Below are positions 42,215 through 51,103 of a DNA stretch of 64,000 bases, piece after piece; the first letter of the stretch is position 1, and every line of letters begins with the position of its first letter. The stretch is from Microbacterium galbinum (GTDB taxonomy: Bacteria > Actinomycetota > Actinomycetes > Actinomycetales > Microbacteriaceae). Made by a program: the position numbers and the translations under genes. The stretch lies in contig NZ_CP078077.1 in the NCBI RefSeq assembly GCF_023101185.1, positions 897,630-961,629 of the forward strand, read 5' to 3'. The notes below the pieces were generated by a model that was given only the letters and a program-made list of their open reading frames with translations, did not search any database and was not told the DNA's origin.

Positions 42215-43558
42215 GTGCTGCTGTGTGTCACGGCGAGTCACAAGACCGCCAGCTTCGATCTGCTCGAACGCCTGAGCCGCACCCCCGACGACGTCGCCCC
42301 CACTCTCGTGGGCATGACGCCGTGCGTGCAGGGTGCGGTCGTTCTCGCGACGTGCAATCGCTTCGAGGCGTACGTGGAAATGGACGAACCCGTCACTGCA
42401 GCCGGCGCGATCGGCGTCGAAGCCGTGCTCGAAGCGGTCGAGGCCGCGACCGGCGTTCCCGCCGATGAACTCGACGGCGCCTACACCGTGCACTCGGGCC
42501 GCCGCGTCGCCGAGCACCTCTTCTCCGTGGCTTCCGGTCTCGAATCCGTCGTCTCCGGCGAGGGCGAGATCGCCGGCCAGGTGCGCCGCGCACTCAAGTC
42601 GGCCCGCAAGGAGGGCACGACCTCCCCCGAGCTCGAGCGCCTGTTCCAGCGCGCCAGCCAGGCGCAGCGCAAGGTCAAGAACGTCACGGCCCTCGGCCGC
42701 GCCGGCCGCTCGCTGGTGCGCCTCGCCCTCGAGCTCGCCGATTCCCGCATCGCCGACTGGTCGGCCGAGCGCGTACTGCTCGTCGGCACCGGCGCCTACG
42801 CCGCCGTCACGCTCGCCACGCTCCGCGAGCGCGGCGCCGTCGACATCTCCGTCTACTCGCCGTCGGGTCGCGCCGAGATCTTCGCCGCGAAGCACGGCAT
42901 CCGCCCCGTCGCCGAAGCCGACTACGCGCGCACCGCCGCCCGCTCGAGCCTGCTGATCACCTGCACCACCGCCACCGAGCCCGTGCTCGGGCCGCAGCAC
43001 CTGCAGGCGCCCGCCGGACTCGCCGCGGCCGCTGCCGCGGGCTGCCCCGTCTCCCCTTCGACAGGCTCAGGGACCCAGCGTGGACAGCTGGTCGTCGACC
43101 TCGGCATGCCCCGCAACGTCGACCCGGCCGTCGCCACCCTCGAGGGCGTCGCGCTGCTCGACCTCGAGACCATCCGCCTGCACGCTCCGCTCGAAGAGCT
43201 GCAGGCCACGGATGCCGCGCGCACCGTCGTTCGCGAGGCCGCGGACACCTTCCATGTCGTGGGCGCCCGCCAGAGCGTGACTCCGTCGGTGATCGCCCTG
43301 CGCTCGCACATCTTCTCGCTGCTCGACTCGGAGATCGCCCGCGCCCGCGCGCGCGGCGACGAGGACGGCAAGATCGAGCAGGCACTGCGACACCTCGCCG
43401 GCGTGCTGCTGCACGAGCCGACGACCCGTGCGCATGAGCTCGCCGCCGCTGGCCGCGCCGACGACTTCGCCGCGGCCCTCGCGACGCTCTACGGCCTCTC
43501 GCCCGAGCAGCCCGCCGTCTCGGCCATCGACCCGCTCGACGACGCCGCCTCCGCCTGA
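42215..43558 (+). CDS. hemA: Glutamyl-tRNA reductase HemA
   Basis: A 447-residue NADPH enzyme reducing glutamyl-tRNA to glutamate-1-semialdehyde, the first step of C5 tetrapyrrole synthesis. The catalytic Cys is C47 in VVLATCNRFEAYVE. HLFSVASGLESVVSGEGEIAGQVRRAL follows, then the NADPH fold (VLLVGTGAYAAVTLATL) and a C-terminal dimerisation helix. Between the strand ending VLGPQHLQ and LVVDLGMPRNVDP there is an extra 25-residue loop whose codons contain the dispersed CCTTCGACAGGCTCAGGG repeat in frame. Start GTG 42215 fits the TACAAT leaderless promoter. It is divergent from hemE. Confidence 0.95.
   Translation: MLLCVTASHKTASFDLLERLSRTPDDVAPTLVGMTPCVQGAVVLATCNRFEAYVEMDEPVTAAGAIGVEAVLEAVEAATGVPADELDGAYTVHSGRRVAEHLFSVASGLESVVSGEGEIAGQVRRALKSARKEGTTSPELERLFQRASQAQRKVKNVTALGRAGRSLVRLALELADSRIADWSAERVLLVGTGAYAAVTLATLRERGAVDISVYSPSGRAEIFAAKHGIRPVAEADYARTAARSSLLITCTTATEPVLGPQHLQAPAGLAAAAAAGCPVSPSTGSGTQRGQLVVDLGMPRNVDPAVATLEGVALLDLETIRLHAPLEELQATDAARTVVREAADTFHVVGARQSVTPSVIALRSHIFSLLDSEIARARARGDEDGKIEQALRHLAGVLLHEPTTRAHELAAAGRADDFAAALATLYGLSPEQPAVSAIDPLDDAASA
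43055..43072. repeat. Dispersed repeat CCTTCGACAGGCTCAGGG inside hemA
   Basis: It is identical over 18 bp to the intergenic copy at 7781-7798 (inverted). It is translated as part of PSTGSGT in an unconserved loop of glutamyl-tRNA reductase, so the insertion kept the frame. Confidence 0.8.
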
Positions 43559-43622
43559 CGCCGGGGGCGAGTGCCCATCGCCCAGCGCCCCACAGGAAAC
43601 CGCCCGATGCGAGAATGAACGC

Positions 43623-44195
43623 ATGGCCCTTCACATCACCGGAGACACCGCCGCCGACGCTCTCCTGACCGACAACCCGCTCGCCCTCCTGGTCGGGATG
43701 CTGCTGGATCAGCAGGTGCCGATGGAGACCGCATTCGTGGGTCCGTTGAAGATCGAGCAGCGCACGGGCGCGACGGATGCCTCGGCGATCGCGAGCATGG
43801 ACCCCGAGGAGTTCCTCGAGGCGTTCAAGACGACGCCCGCGGTGCACCGCTTCCCGGGGTCGATGGCGACGCGCGTGCAGACGCTGTGCCAGACGATCGT
43901 CGACGACTGGGGCGGAGACGCCGCCGCCCTCTGGACACAGGGCGAGCCGAACGGCGCCGAGGTGCTCAAGCGCCTGAAGGCACTGCCGGGCTTCGGCGAG
44001 CAGAAGGCGAAGATCTTCCTGGCGCTGCTGGGCAAGCAGTACGGATTCACCGGCGCCGGTTGGCGCGAGGCGGCGGGCGACTACGGCGTCGACGGCTCGT
44101 TCCGCAGCGTCGCCGACATCGTCTCGCCCGAGTCGTTGACGAAGGTGCGCGAGCACAAGAAGGCGATGAAGGCCGCCGCGAAGGCCGAGAAGTAG
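43623..44195 (+). CDS. HhH-GPD-family DNA glycosylase-like protein
   Basis: A 190-residue protein with the helix-hairpin-helix motif LKRLKALPGFGEQKAKIFLALLG (about 117-140) and the flanking helices of the HhH-GPD base-excision repair superfamily. The N-terminal MLLDQQVPMETAFVGP matches the small actinobacterial subfamily often annotated as HhH-GPD repair protein. The catalytic Lys/Asp of classic AlkA/EndoIII enzymes is not obvious here, so a glycosylase activity is uncertain. It is followed 7 bp later by a VOC gene and a DUF1801 gene in one operon. Confidence 0.82.
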   Translation: MALHITGDTAADALLTDNPLALLVGMLLDQQVPMETAFVGPLKIEQRTGATDASAIASMDPEEFLEAFKTTPAVHRFPGSMATRVQTLCQTIVDDWGGDAAALWTQGEPNGAEVLKRLKALPGFGEQKAKIFLALLGKQYGFTGAGWREAAGDYGVDGSFRSVADIVSPESLTKVREHKKAMKAAAKAEK

Positions 44196-44202
44196 GCCGA
44201 CC

Positions 44203-44607
44203 GTGCCCGCCGCACTCCGCATCGAACTCTTCCCGAGAGACCTCGGCCGAGCGCTCGCGTTCTACGTCGACGTTCTGGGATTCGAACTCGTGCAGGACGA
44301 CCGGGGCCTCGCGAACCCGTATGCGGGGGTGCGCCGCGATGCGGTGCGGATCGGTCTGCTCGCCTCTCCGAACGCGATCGGCGACCGCCGCCCTCCGCTG
44401 GGCGTCGAGATCGTCATCGAGGTCGATGACGTCGCCGCGGAGCGCGAGCGGGTCGCGGCATCCGGAGTCGGGCTGGTCGATGACCTGCAGCGTCGGGCGT
44501 GGGGGCTGACCGACTTCCGCCTGCTCGACCCCGACGGGCACTTCCTGCGAATCACGGATCGCGCTGCGGCGCACGAACCCGCAGCCTCTGAAGGAGAGCC
44601 ATCGTGA
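44203..44607 (+). CDS. VOC-family (glyoxalase/bleomycin resistance-like) protein
   Basis: A 134-residue single-module VOC protein. It starts ALRIELFPRDLGRALAFYVDVLGFELV and ends WGLTDFRLLDPDGHFLRITD, the two betaalphabetabetabeta halves of the fold, with the Glu/His metal positions only partly kept. Small VOC proteins act in glyoxal or drug detoxification or are of unknown substrate. It starts at GTG 44203 and overlaps the next gene by 4 bp (GTGA). Confidence 0.8.
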   Translation: MPAALRIELFPRDLGRALAFYVDVLGFELVQDDRGLANPYAGVRRDAVRIGLLASPNAIGDRRPPLGVEIVIEVDDVAAERERVAASGVGLVDDLQRRAWGLTDFRLLDPDGHFLRITDRAAAHEPAASEGEPS

Positions 44608-45029
44608 AGCCCACCGGCCACGACGTCGCGGGCCTGATCGCCCGGTCCTCCCCCGCGAAGCGCCGGAGGGATGCCGAGACGCTGACCGCCCTCATGCAGG
44701 AGGTCACCGGCCGGGAGCCGGCGACCTGGGGCACGATCATCGGGTTCGGGTCGTGCCACTACCGGTATCCGACCGGCACCGAGGGCGACTCCGGGCTGCT
44801 GGCCTTCGCGCCGCGCAAGGCGGCGACGACGATCTACCTGCTCGACGGCGTCGCCGCGCACGAGGAGGCCCTGGCCGCACTCGGCCCCCACACCACCGGC
44901 GCCGGATGCCTCTACGTCACCGACCTCGAGGAGATCGACCTCGACGTGCTCCGGGGCGTGCTCGAACGCTCGCTCGCCTGGGTCGAGGCGGGCGGCACCC
45001 CCGAGATGCAGCTCACCGTCACGGCCTGA
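44604..45029 (+). CDS. DUF1801-family protein
   Basis: A 141-residue protein of the DUF1801 (YdhG-like) fold. Visible markers are KRRRDAETLTALMQEVTGREPATWGTIIGFGSCHYRYPTG near the N-terminus and FAPRKAATTIYLLDG in the middle, the YY/YR-rich groove of the family. Structures resemble frataxin-like folds, but no function is established. It is the third gene of the HhH-VOC-DUF1801 operon. It starts at GTG 44604, with GAAGGAGAG upstream. Confidence 0.85.
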   Translation: MKPTGHDVAGLIARSSPAKRRRDAETLTALMQEVTGREPATWGTIIGFGSCHYRYPTGTEGDSGLLAFAPRKAATTIYLLDGVAAHEEALAALGPHTTGAGCLYVTDLEEIDLDVLRGVLERSLAWVEAGGTPEMQLTVTA

Positions 45030-45066
45030 GGCCGCGGCATCCTCTCGTCCCGGTGCGGCGCGGCGC

Positions 45067-45549
45067 TCAGCGCAGCACTTCGACCAGTGCCACCCACGAC
45101 ACGACGATCGCCGAGACGATGGCGAGCAGGCATCCGGCGGCGGCGAGGTACAGCCCCGACGGATGCCCCACCCCCACCAGCACGCCGGCGACGAGATACG
45201 CGGCCAGGGGCAGGAAGCCGATCAGATACTTGAGCGGCCGCGCGCGGTCGGCCGGGTTCGGGTCGCCCGCGATGAGCCGCGTCACGTTCACCTGGAACAC
45301 CGACATCAGCAGTGTCGCCACGACGATGAGCACGCCGTACCAGGTGAGGTCGAGGCCGGGAACGAGCCCGATCGCCGACACGGCGAGCGCGAGCACGAGC
45401 GCCGCGATGCCCGCGAGAAGACGTGCGGTGAGCGTGCGCGACTTCACGATCTCGGCGATGTTGACGCTCGCGGCGACGATCACGAGGCCGGCGAGGGCCG
45501 CGGTCGCGCCCGCCATCGCGACGTTGAACTCGCTCCACTCCTCGATCAT
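45067..45549 (-). CDS. Four-helix membrane protein
   Basis: A 160-residue integral membrane protein with helices at about 12-30, 42-64, 72-94 and 108-155 (two closely spaced). It begins IEEWSEFNVAMAGATAALAGLVIVAASVNIAEI, where the Glu and Asn in the first helix may be functional. Related small proteins are widespread and unnamed in actinobacteria. The start is supported by TATGCT-N6-ATG on the minus strand (hexamer 45561-45556). No family assigned. Confidence 0.72.
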   Translation of the reverse strand: MIEEWSEFNVAMAGATAALAGLVIVAASVNIAEIVKSRTLTARLLAGIAALVLALAVSAIGLVPGLDLTWYGVLIVVATLLMSVFQVNVTRLIAGDPNPADRARPLKYLIGFLPLAAYLVAGVLVGVGHPSGLYLAAAGCLLAIVSAIVVSWVALVEVLR

Positions 45550-45574
45550 GCGGTCAGCATAGCCCCGCGCCGAA

Positions 45575-45645
45575 CCACCCCTCTAGAGACGAAACACCCC
45601 TCTGCGAACGGTGCGCAGAGGGGTGTGTCGGGCGAAGAGGGGTGG
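45575..45645. repeat. Nested palindrome with CCACCCCTCT arms downstream of glyS
   Basis: Outer arms CCACCCCTCT (45575-45584) and AGAGGGGTGG (45636-45645) and inner arms ACACCCCTCTGCG and CGCAGAGGGGTGT pair around a 6-nt loop. The outer arm repeats part of the inner arm, as at 25183-25254. It probably terminates glyS transcription, but the second nested stem is more than a terminator needs. Confidence 0.78.
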
Positions 45646-45686
45646 CTCGGCATCCGCCCTGGATCAGGACGGACGGATGCCGCGGC

Positions 45687-47072
45687 TCACGCGCCCTTCA
45701 GGCGCTCGGCCAGGTACTCGTGCAGCTCGTCGATCGAGACGCGCTCCTGCGCCATGGTGTCGCGGTCGCGCACGGTGACGGCGCGGTCGTCGAGCGAGTC
45801 GAAGTCGACCGTGACGCAGAAGGGGGTGCCGATCTCGTCCTGGCGACGGTAGCGGCGTCCGATCGCGCCGGCGTCGTCGAAGTCGACCGCCCACGAGCTG
45901 CGCAGCGTGTCGGCGACCTCGCGGGCGAGCGGCGAGAGGCGCTCGTTGCGCGACAGCGGCAGCACCGCGGCCTTGACCGGCGCGAGGCGCGGGTCGAGCT
46001 TGAGCACGGTGCGCACGTCGGTGCCGCCCTTGGCGTTGGGCACCTCTTCTTCGCGGTACGCGTCGACGAGGAACGCCATCATGGCGCGCGTCAGACCGAA
46101 CGACGGCTCGATCACGAACGGCGTGTAGCGCTCACCGGTCGCCTGGTCGAAGTAGGTCAGGCTCTGGCCCGAGGCCTCGCTGTGGCTCGACAGGTCGTAG
46201 TCGGTGCGGTTGGCGACACCCATGAGCTCGCCCCACTCCTTGCCCGCGAACCCGAACTTGTACTCGACGTCGATCGTGCCGGCCGAGTAGTGCGCGCGGT
46301 CGTCTTCGGGCACGTCGAACTGGCGCATGTTCTCGGGATCGATGCCGAGGTCGATGAACCAGTTCCAGCAGGCTTCGACCCAGTGCTCGAACCACTCCTG
46401 CGCATCGGCCGGCGGCGTGAAGAACTCGATCTCCATCTGCTCGAACTCACGGGTGCGGAAGATGAAGTTACCGGGGGTGATCTCGTTGCGGAACGCCTTG
46501 CCGACCTGGCCGATGCCGAACGGCGGCTTCTTGCGGCTGGCGGTGAGCACGTTCGAGAAGTTCACGAAGATGCCCTGCGCGGTCTCGGGGCGCAGGTAGT
46601 AGAGACCCGACTCGTCGTCGACGACGCCGAGGTAGGTCTTCACGAGGCCCGAGAACGACTTGGGCTCGGTGTACTGACCCTTGGTGCCGCAGTTCGGGCA
46701 GGGGATGTCGGTGAGACCGTTCTCGGCCTTGCGGCCCTTGCGCGCCTCGAAGTCCTCGATGAGGGTGTCGGCACGGAAGCGCTTGTGGCAGTGGAGGCAC
46801 TCGACGAGCGGGTCGGTGAAGGTGGCGACGTGGCCGGATGCCTCCCACACGCGCTTCGGCAGGATGATGCTCGAGTCGAGGCCGACCATGTCGCCGCGAC
46901 CGCGCACGAACGTCTGCCACCACTGGCGGCGGATGTTCTCCTTGAGCTCCGTGCCGAGGGGGCCGTAGTCCCAGGCCGAGCGTGAACCGCCGTAGATCTC
47001 ACCCGCTTGGAACACGAACCCGCGGTGGCGGGCGAGGGCGATGACCTTATCGAGGCGGGACTGTTCGGCCAT
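45687..47072 (-). CDS. glyS: Glycyl-tRNA synthetase (alpha2 type)
   Basis: A 461-residue class II synthetase charging tRNA-Gly, of the single-chain archaeal/eukaryotic-like type used by actinobacteria. It starts [39 protein letters not shown]. The zinc-like CLHCHKRF and CPNCGTKG motifs follow. Motif 2 is [25 protein letters not shown] and motif 3 [16 protein letters not shown] 47072 gives family length; the longer reading has no support. It stands alone and ends before the nested palindrome. Confidence 0.95.
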   Translation of the reverse strand: MAEQSRLDKVIALARHRGFVFQAGEIYGGSRSAWDYGPLGTELKENIRRQWWQTFVRGRGDMVGLDSSIILPKRVWEASGHVATFTDPLVECLHCHKRFRADTLIEDFEARKGRKAENGLTDIPCPNCGTKGQYTEPKSFSGLVKTYLGVVDDESGLYYLRPETAQGIFVNFSNVLTASRKKPPFGIGQVGKAFRNEITPGNFIFRTREFEQMEIEFFTPPADAQEWFEHWVEACWNWFIDLGIDPENMRQFDVPEDDRAHYSAGTIDVEYKFGFAGKEWGELMGVANRTDYDLSSHSEASGQSLTYFDQATGERYTPFVIEPSFGLTRAMMAFLVDAYREEEVPNAKGGTDVRTVLKLDPRLAPVKAAVLPLSRNERLSPLAREVADTLRSSWAVDFDDAGAIGRRYRRQDEIGTPFCVTVDFDSLDDRAVTVRDRDTMAQERVSIDELHEYLAERLKGA

Positions 47073-47207
47073 GGTGGCTCCAATGGTCGGATGCGAGTGG
47101 GATGCGGCACGCGGATGCCGCGGCATCCCCATTCTATCTGCGGGTCCGCGCGAGGTCGGAGCCTTCTGCCCCTCGTGCGCACAGGCCTCGAGGACTACCG
47201 TCTAACC

Positions 47208-48677
47208 ATGAGTTCGACCGCCCAGACCCGCCCGCCCCGCGACGAGAACACCCGCTTCTTCGGGCAACCGTGGGCGCTCGTGCACGTGTTCGGCGTGGAG
47301 ATGTGGGAGCGGTTCAGCTTCTACGGCATGCAGGGCATCCTGCTCATCTACCTGTACTACTCCGTGACCGAGGGGGGCCTCGGCATCCCGCAGGCGGTCG
47401 CCGGCGGAATCGTCGGCGCGTATGGCGGCTCGGTATACCTGTCGACCATCCTCGGCGCCTGGCTCGCTGATCGTCTCTTCGGCTCGGAGCGCGTGCTCTT
47501 CGTCAGCGCGATGGTCATCGTCGCCGGGCACCTCGCCCTCGCCCTGCTGCCGGGGCTGCTCGGCGTCGGGGTCGGCCTGATCCTGGTGGCGCTCGGCTCG
47601 GGCGGGCTCAAGGCCAACGCGACCTCGGTGGTCGGCACCCTGTACGCCCCGGAGGACGTGCGCCGGGATGCCGGCTTCTCGCTCTTCTACCTCGGCATCA
47701 ACCTGGGCGCGTTCCTGGGGCCCATCCTCACCGGCATCCTGCAGTCGACCCTCGGGTTCCACTACGGATTCGGGTTGGCGGCGATCGGCATGACGCTGGG
47801 TCTCGTGCAGTACGCCTTCGGCCGTCGCGCCCTGCCCGACGAGGCGCGGCGCGTGCCGAACCCGCTGCCCGCGGCGCGCTATCCGATGGTCGCCGTCGTC
47901 GGCCTCGCCGCCGTCGCCGTCATCGTCGTGCTGGTGCTGCTCGGCGTCATCCGCGCCGACAACCTCGCGCCGATCGTGATCGGTGTGACCGTCGCCGCCG
48001 CGATCGCGTACTTCGCGGTGATCCTCTCGAGCCGCCGCATCGACGCCACCGAGCGCTCGCGCGTGTGGGGCTTCCTGCCGCTGTTCGTCACGAGCGTCGC
48101 CTTCTGGTCGCTCTACCAGCAGCAGTTCACGGTGCTCACGGTCTACTCCGACGAGCGTCTGAACCGCGACCTCTTCGGCTGGGAGATGCCGGTCTCGTGG
48201 GTGCAGTCCATCAACCCCGTCTTCATCATCATCCTGTCGGGCGTCTTCGCCGCGATCTGGACCCGCCTCGGCAAGCGCCAGCCGTCGACGCCGGCGAAGT
48301 TCGGCCTCAGCGCGATCATCATGGGAGTCGCTTTCCTGCTGTTCCTCCCGTTCGCAGGCGGCGGGCCGAACTCCACGCCGCTGCTGGCCATCGTCGGCAT
48401 CCTGTTCGTGTTCACCGTCGCGGAGCTGCTGCTGTCGCCTGTCGGTCTGTCGGTGACGACGAAGCTCGCCCCGAAGGTCTTCCACACGCAGATGGTGGCG
48501 CTGTTCTTCCTCTCTGTCGCGCTCGGCACGGCGATCTCGGGCTGGCTCGTCGGGTTCTACAACCCCGACGACGAGGTTCCGTACTTCTCGATCCTGGGCG
48601 GCATCGCGATCCTCGTCGGCATCGGACTGCTGCTGTCGATCAAGCCGGTGCTGAAGCTCATGAAGGACGTGCGCTGA
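47208..48677 (+). CDS. POT/PTR2-family proton-dependent peptide transporter
   Basis: A 489-residue membrane protein with about 14 helices. FGVEMWERFSFYGMQGILLIYLYY holds the E-x-x-E-R-like proton/peptide motif (EMWERF), and FSLFYLGINLGAFLGPIL is the PTR2 signature (FYxxINxG). Members import di- and tripeptides with protons. The start at 47208 fits TACCGT-N6-ATG; no ribosome site lies between. It is divergent from glyS. Confidence 0.92.
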   Translation: MSSTAQTRPPRDENTRFFGQPWALVHVFGVEMWERFSFYGMQGILLIYLYYSVTEGGLGIPQAVAGGIVGAYGGSVYLSTILGAWLADRLFGSERVLFVSAMVIVAGHLALALLPGLLGVGVGLILVALGSGGLKANATSVVGTLYAPEDVRRDAGFSLFYLGINLGAFLGPILTGILQSTLGFHYGFGLAAIGMTLGLVQYAFGRRALPDEARRVPNPLPAARYPMVAVVGLAAVAVIVVLVLLGVIRADNLAPIVIGVTVAAAIAYFAVILSSRRIDATERSRVWGFLPLFVTSVAFWSLYQQQFTVLTVYSDERLNRDLFGWEMPVSWVQSINPVFIIILSGVFAAIWTRLGKRQPSTPAKFGLSAIIMGVAFLLFLPFAGGGPNSTPLLAIVGILFVFTVAELLLSPVGLSVTTKLAPKVFHTQMVALFFLSVALGTAISGWLVGFYNPDDEVPYFSILGGIAILVGIGLLLSIKPVLKLMKDVR

Positions 48678-48747
48678 CGCGCGGGCTTCCGGATGCCGGT
48701 CGCAGACGCCGTTCCGGATGTCGGATGCCGGTGACAGACTCGCCTGC

Positions 48748-49161
48748 ATGGAACAACGCGTCAGCTTCATCACTCTCGCCGTGTCCGACCTCGCGCGCAC
48801 CCGCGCCTTCTACGTCGACGGACTCGGATGGGAACCGATGTTCTCGGGCGACGATGTGCTGATGCTCCCGATCGGCGAGCGGCTCATGCTGTCGCTGTGG
48901 TCGATCGAGGGCTTCACCGCCGAGATCGGCGAGGCCCCGGCATCCGGCGTCGCCCCGATCACGCTCGCCCATAACCTCGCCACCCCGGCCGAGGTCGACG
49001 CGGTGCTCGCCGAGGTCGCGCTGCTGGGTGTGCCGGTGAGCGCGGGGCGCGATCGCGAGTGGGGCGGGTACTCCGGGTACTTCTCCGACCCCGACGGCTT
49101 CCGCTGGGAGGTCGCGGTCAACCCGGGCGAGACGGGTGATTTCGTGCTGCCGCCGCGATAA
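48748..49161 (+). CDS. VOC-family protein
   Basis: A 137-residue VOC module: RVSFITLAVSDLARTRAFYVDGLGWEPMF at the N-terminus and GGYSGYFSDPDGFRWEVAVNP at the C-terminus, the family fold halves with the final Glu metal-ligand position. The substrate is unknown. ATG 48748 is chosen because it gives the exact VOC start; the frame opens further upstream without support. It is unlinked in sequence to the VOC gene at 44203. Confidence 0.82.
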   Translation: MEQRVSFITLAVSDLARTRAFYVDGLGWEPMFSGDDVLMLPIGERLMLSLWSIEGFTAEIGEAPASGVAPITLAHNLATPAEVDAVLAEVALLGVPVSAGRDREWGGYSGYFSDPDGFRWEVAVNPGETGDFVLPPR

Positions 49162-49210
49162 GCGGCTCCCGACGACCCTCGCCCCTCTCAGACGCCGATA
49201 GCCTGAGTCG

Positions 49211-50650
49211 GTGGGAGCGAACGACGACAAGGCCAGACGACGACTCTCACGGAACACCCCGCGGTGGGCGATCGTCGCAGTGCTCGCGTTCGCGGGGCTG
49301 TGCTCGTCGTTCATGTTCACCCTCGTGGTGCCGCTGCAGGCCGAGCTTCCGGCGCTGCTGAACTCGTCGCGTGAAGACACCACCTGGGTCGTCACGATCA
49401 CGTTGCTCGTCGCCGCCGTCGCGACGCCGATCTCGGGCCGCCTCGGCGACATGTACGGCAAGCGCCGCGTGGCGATCGTTCTGCTCGCCCTGCTGATCGT
49501 CGGGTCGCTGATCGCCGCCCTGTCGGGCTCGATCATCGGCGTGATCATCGGGCGCGGACTGCAGGGTGCGGTCACGGGTGTGGTGCCGCTGGGCATCGCG
49601 ATCATGCGCGACGTGCTCCCTCCCGAGCGCCTCGGCACCGCGGTCGCCCTCATGAGCGCGACGATGGGCGTGGGCGGCGCGCTCGGCATGCCGATCGCCG
49701 CGTACCTCGCGGTGAACGCCGACTGGCACGCCCTGTTCTGGCTCGCCGCCGCCCTCGGCGCGGTGGGGCTGCTGCTCATCTTCTTCGTCGTCCCCGAAGA
49801 CGTGCTCCGCTCCCCCGGTCGTCTCGACGTACTCGGTGCGATCGGCCTCGCGATCGGCCTGACCGGCATCCTGCTCTTCGTGTCGCGCGGCGCGGAGTGG
49901 GGCTGGACGTCGCTCCCGACCCTCGCCTGCATCATCGGCGGAGTCGTCGTGCTGCTGGTCTGGGGCTGGTATCAGCTGCGCACGACCGATCCCCTGCTCG
50001 ACCTGCGCGTCGCCGCACGCCCCGCCGTGCTCTTCACGAACATCGCCGCGATCGGCATGGGCTTCGCGCTCTTCGCCTCGAACGTGACCTTCCCGCAGAT
50101 GCTCGAGATGCCCGCCGGCACCGGCGCCGGCTTCGGCCTCGACATGATCTCGGCCTCGCTCGTGGTCATGCCGGCCGGTCTCGTGATGATGGTGATCTCG
50201 CCGCTGTCGGGTTGGCTCGAGCGCACCGTCGGTCCCCGCCCGCTCTTCACGGTGGGTGCCGCGGCGATCGTGCTCGCCTACGTCTTCGTGCTGCTGCTGT
50301 CGAGCGAGGTGTGGCACATCCTCGTCGGCAACCTGCTCATCGGCGTCGGCATCGGATTCACCTTCGCCGCGATGCCGATGATCATCATGCGCTCGGTTCC
50401 GGCGAACGAGACCGGCGCCTCCAACGGCCTCAACGCGCTCTTCCGCTCGGTGGGCACGTCGAGCGCCTCGGCCGTCATGGGCGGGGTACTCGCGGCGATG
50501 AGCATCGACGTCGACGGCGTCGCGGTGCCGACGCACGATGCGTTCCAGGTGTGCTTCTGGTTGGCGATCGCCGCCGGCATCGTGGCCCTCGTGCTGTCGC
50601 TCTTCATCCCGAAGCAGCGCGCCGCCGAACAGCATCCGTCGCTGCCCTGA
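49211..50650 (+). CDS. MFS transporter, DHA2 (EmrB/QacA-like) family
   Basis: A 479-residue exporter with about 14 membrane helices. Motif A is GRLGDMYGKRRVAIVLL and motif C GVGGALGMPIAAYLA. The family exports drugs or metabolites by proton antiport. GTG 49211 follows TAGCCT by 6 bp; no Shine-Dalgarno lies between, so translation is likely leaderless. No regulator is adjacent. Confidence 0.9.
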   Translation: MGANDDKARRRLSRNTPRWAIVAVLAFAGLCSSFMFTLVVPLQAELPALLNSSREDTTWVVTITLLVAAVATPISGRLGDMYGKRRVAIVLLALLIVGSLIAALSGSIIGVIIGRGLQGAVTGVVPLGIAIMRDVLPPERLGTAVALMSATMGVGGALGMPIAAYLAVNADWHALFWLAAALGAVGLLLIFFVVPEDVLRSPGRLDVLGAIGLAIGLTGILLFVSRGAEWGWTSLPTLACIIGGVVVLLVWGWYQLRTTDPLLDLRVAARPAVLFTNIAAIGMGFALFASNVTFPQMLEMPAGTGAGFGLDMISASLVVMPAGLVMMVISPLSGWLERTVGPRPLFTVGAAAIVLAYVFVLLLSSEVWHILVGNLLIGVGIGFTFAAMPMIIMRSVPANETGASNGLNALFRSVGTSSASAVMGGVLAAMSIDVDGVAVPTHDAFQVCFWLAIAAGIVALVLSLFIPKQRAAEQHPSLP

Positions 50651-50675
50651 GCGGGCTTCTGTCCCGGAGAGCCGG

Positions 50676-51071
50676 TCAGAGGGTGCGCGGATCGGGGTCG
50701 TCGGGGCGGGGCGGACGCAGGCGGCTCGGGATCGGCCACGGCAGCTCGAACCGCTCGGTCGGCGGACGGGTGACGTCGCCGAAGTCGTCGACCTTCACCA
50801 CGATGCGCCCCGGCACGCCGTCTCGATCGGGGGTCACTTCGACGATGCGCACCCGCAGCGGGCGATCGGCTTCGCCGTCGAGCATCCACGGATCGGCGAG
50901 CCAGGCGATGCCCCGCTCTTCGAGGGCGGCCTCGGCGTCGAGCCAGTCGGAGGGAGCGGATGCCGGGCGCCCGAGCACATCGACGGCCAGCCAGTCGTCG
51001 CCCGCCGGGTGGATCCAGCCGAGCAGCTCGCCGTCGTCACGGCGGTGCGGGGTCCAGTCGGGTCGGGTCAT
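50676..51071 (-). CDS. Conserved hypothetical protein
   Basis: A 131-residue soluble protein, rich in Asp, Pro, Arg and Trp (DWTPHRRDDGELLGWIHPAGDDWLAVDVLGRPAS), with beta-rich middle (LRVRIVEVTPDRDGVPGRIVVKVDDFGDV) and Pro-rich C-terminus. I do not recognise a named family; similar short proteins recur in Microbacteriaceae. The start is supported by TAGGCT-N6-ATG on the minus strand (hexamer 51083-51078). Confidence 0.62.
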   Translation of the reverse strand: MTRPDWTPHRRDDGELLGWIHPAGDDWLAVDVLGRPASAPSDWLDAEAALEERGIAWLADPWMLDGEADRPLRVRIVEVTPDRDGVPGRIVVKVDDFGDVTRPPTERFELPWPIPSRLRPPRPDDPDPRTL

Positions 51072-51103
51072 CCGACGAGCCTAGCGAGGGGCCCTTCTCG
51101 GGG

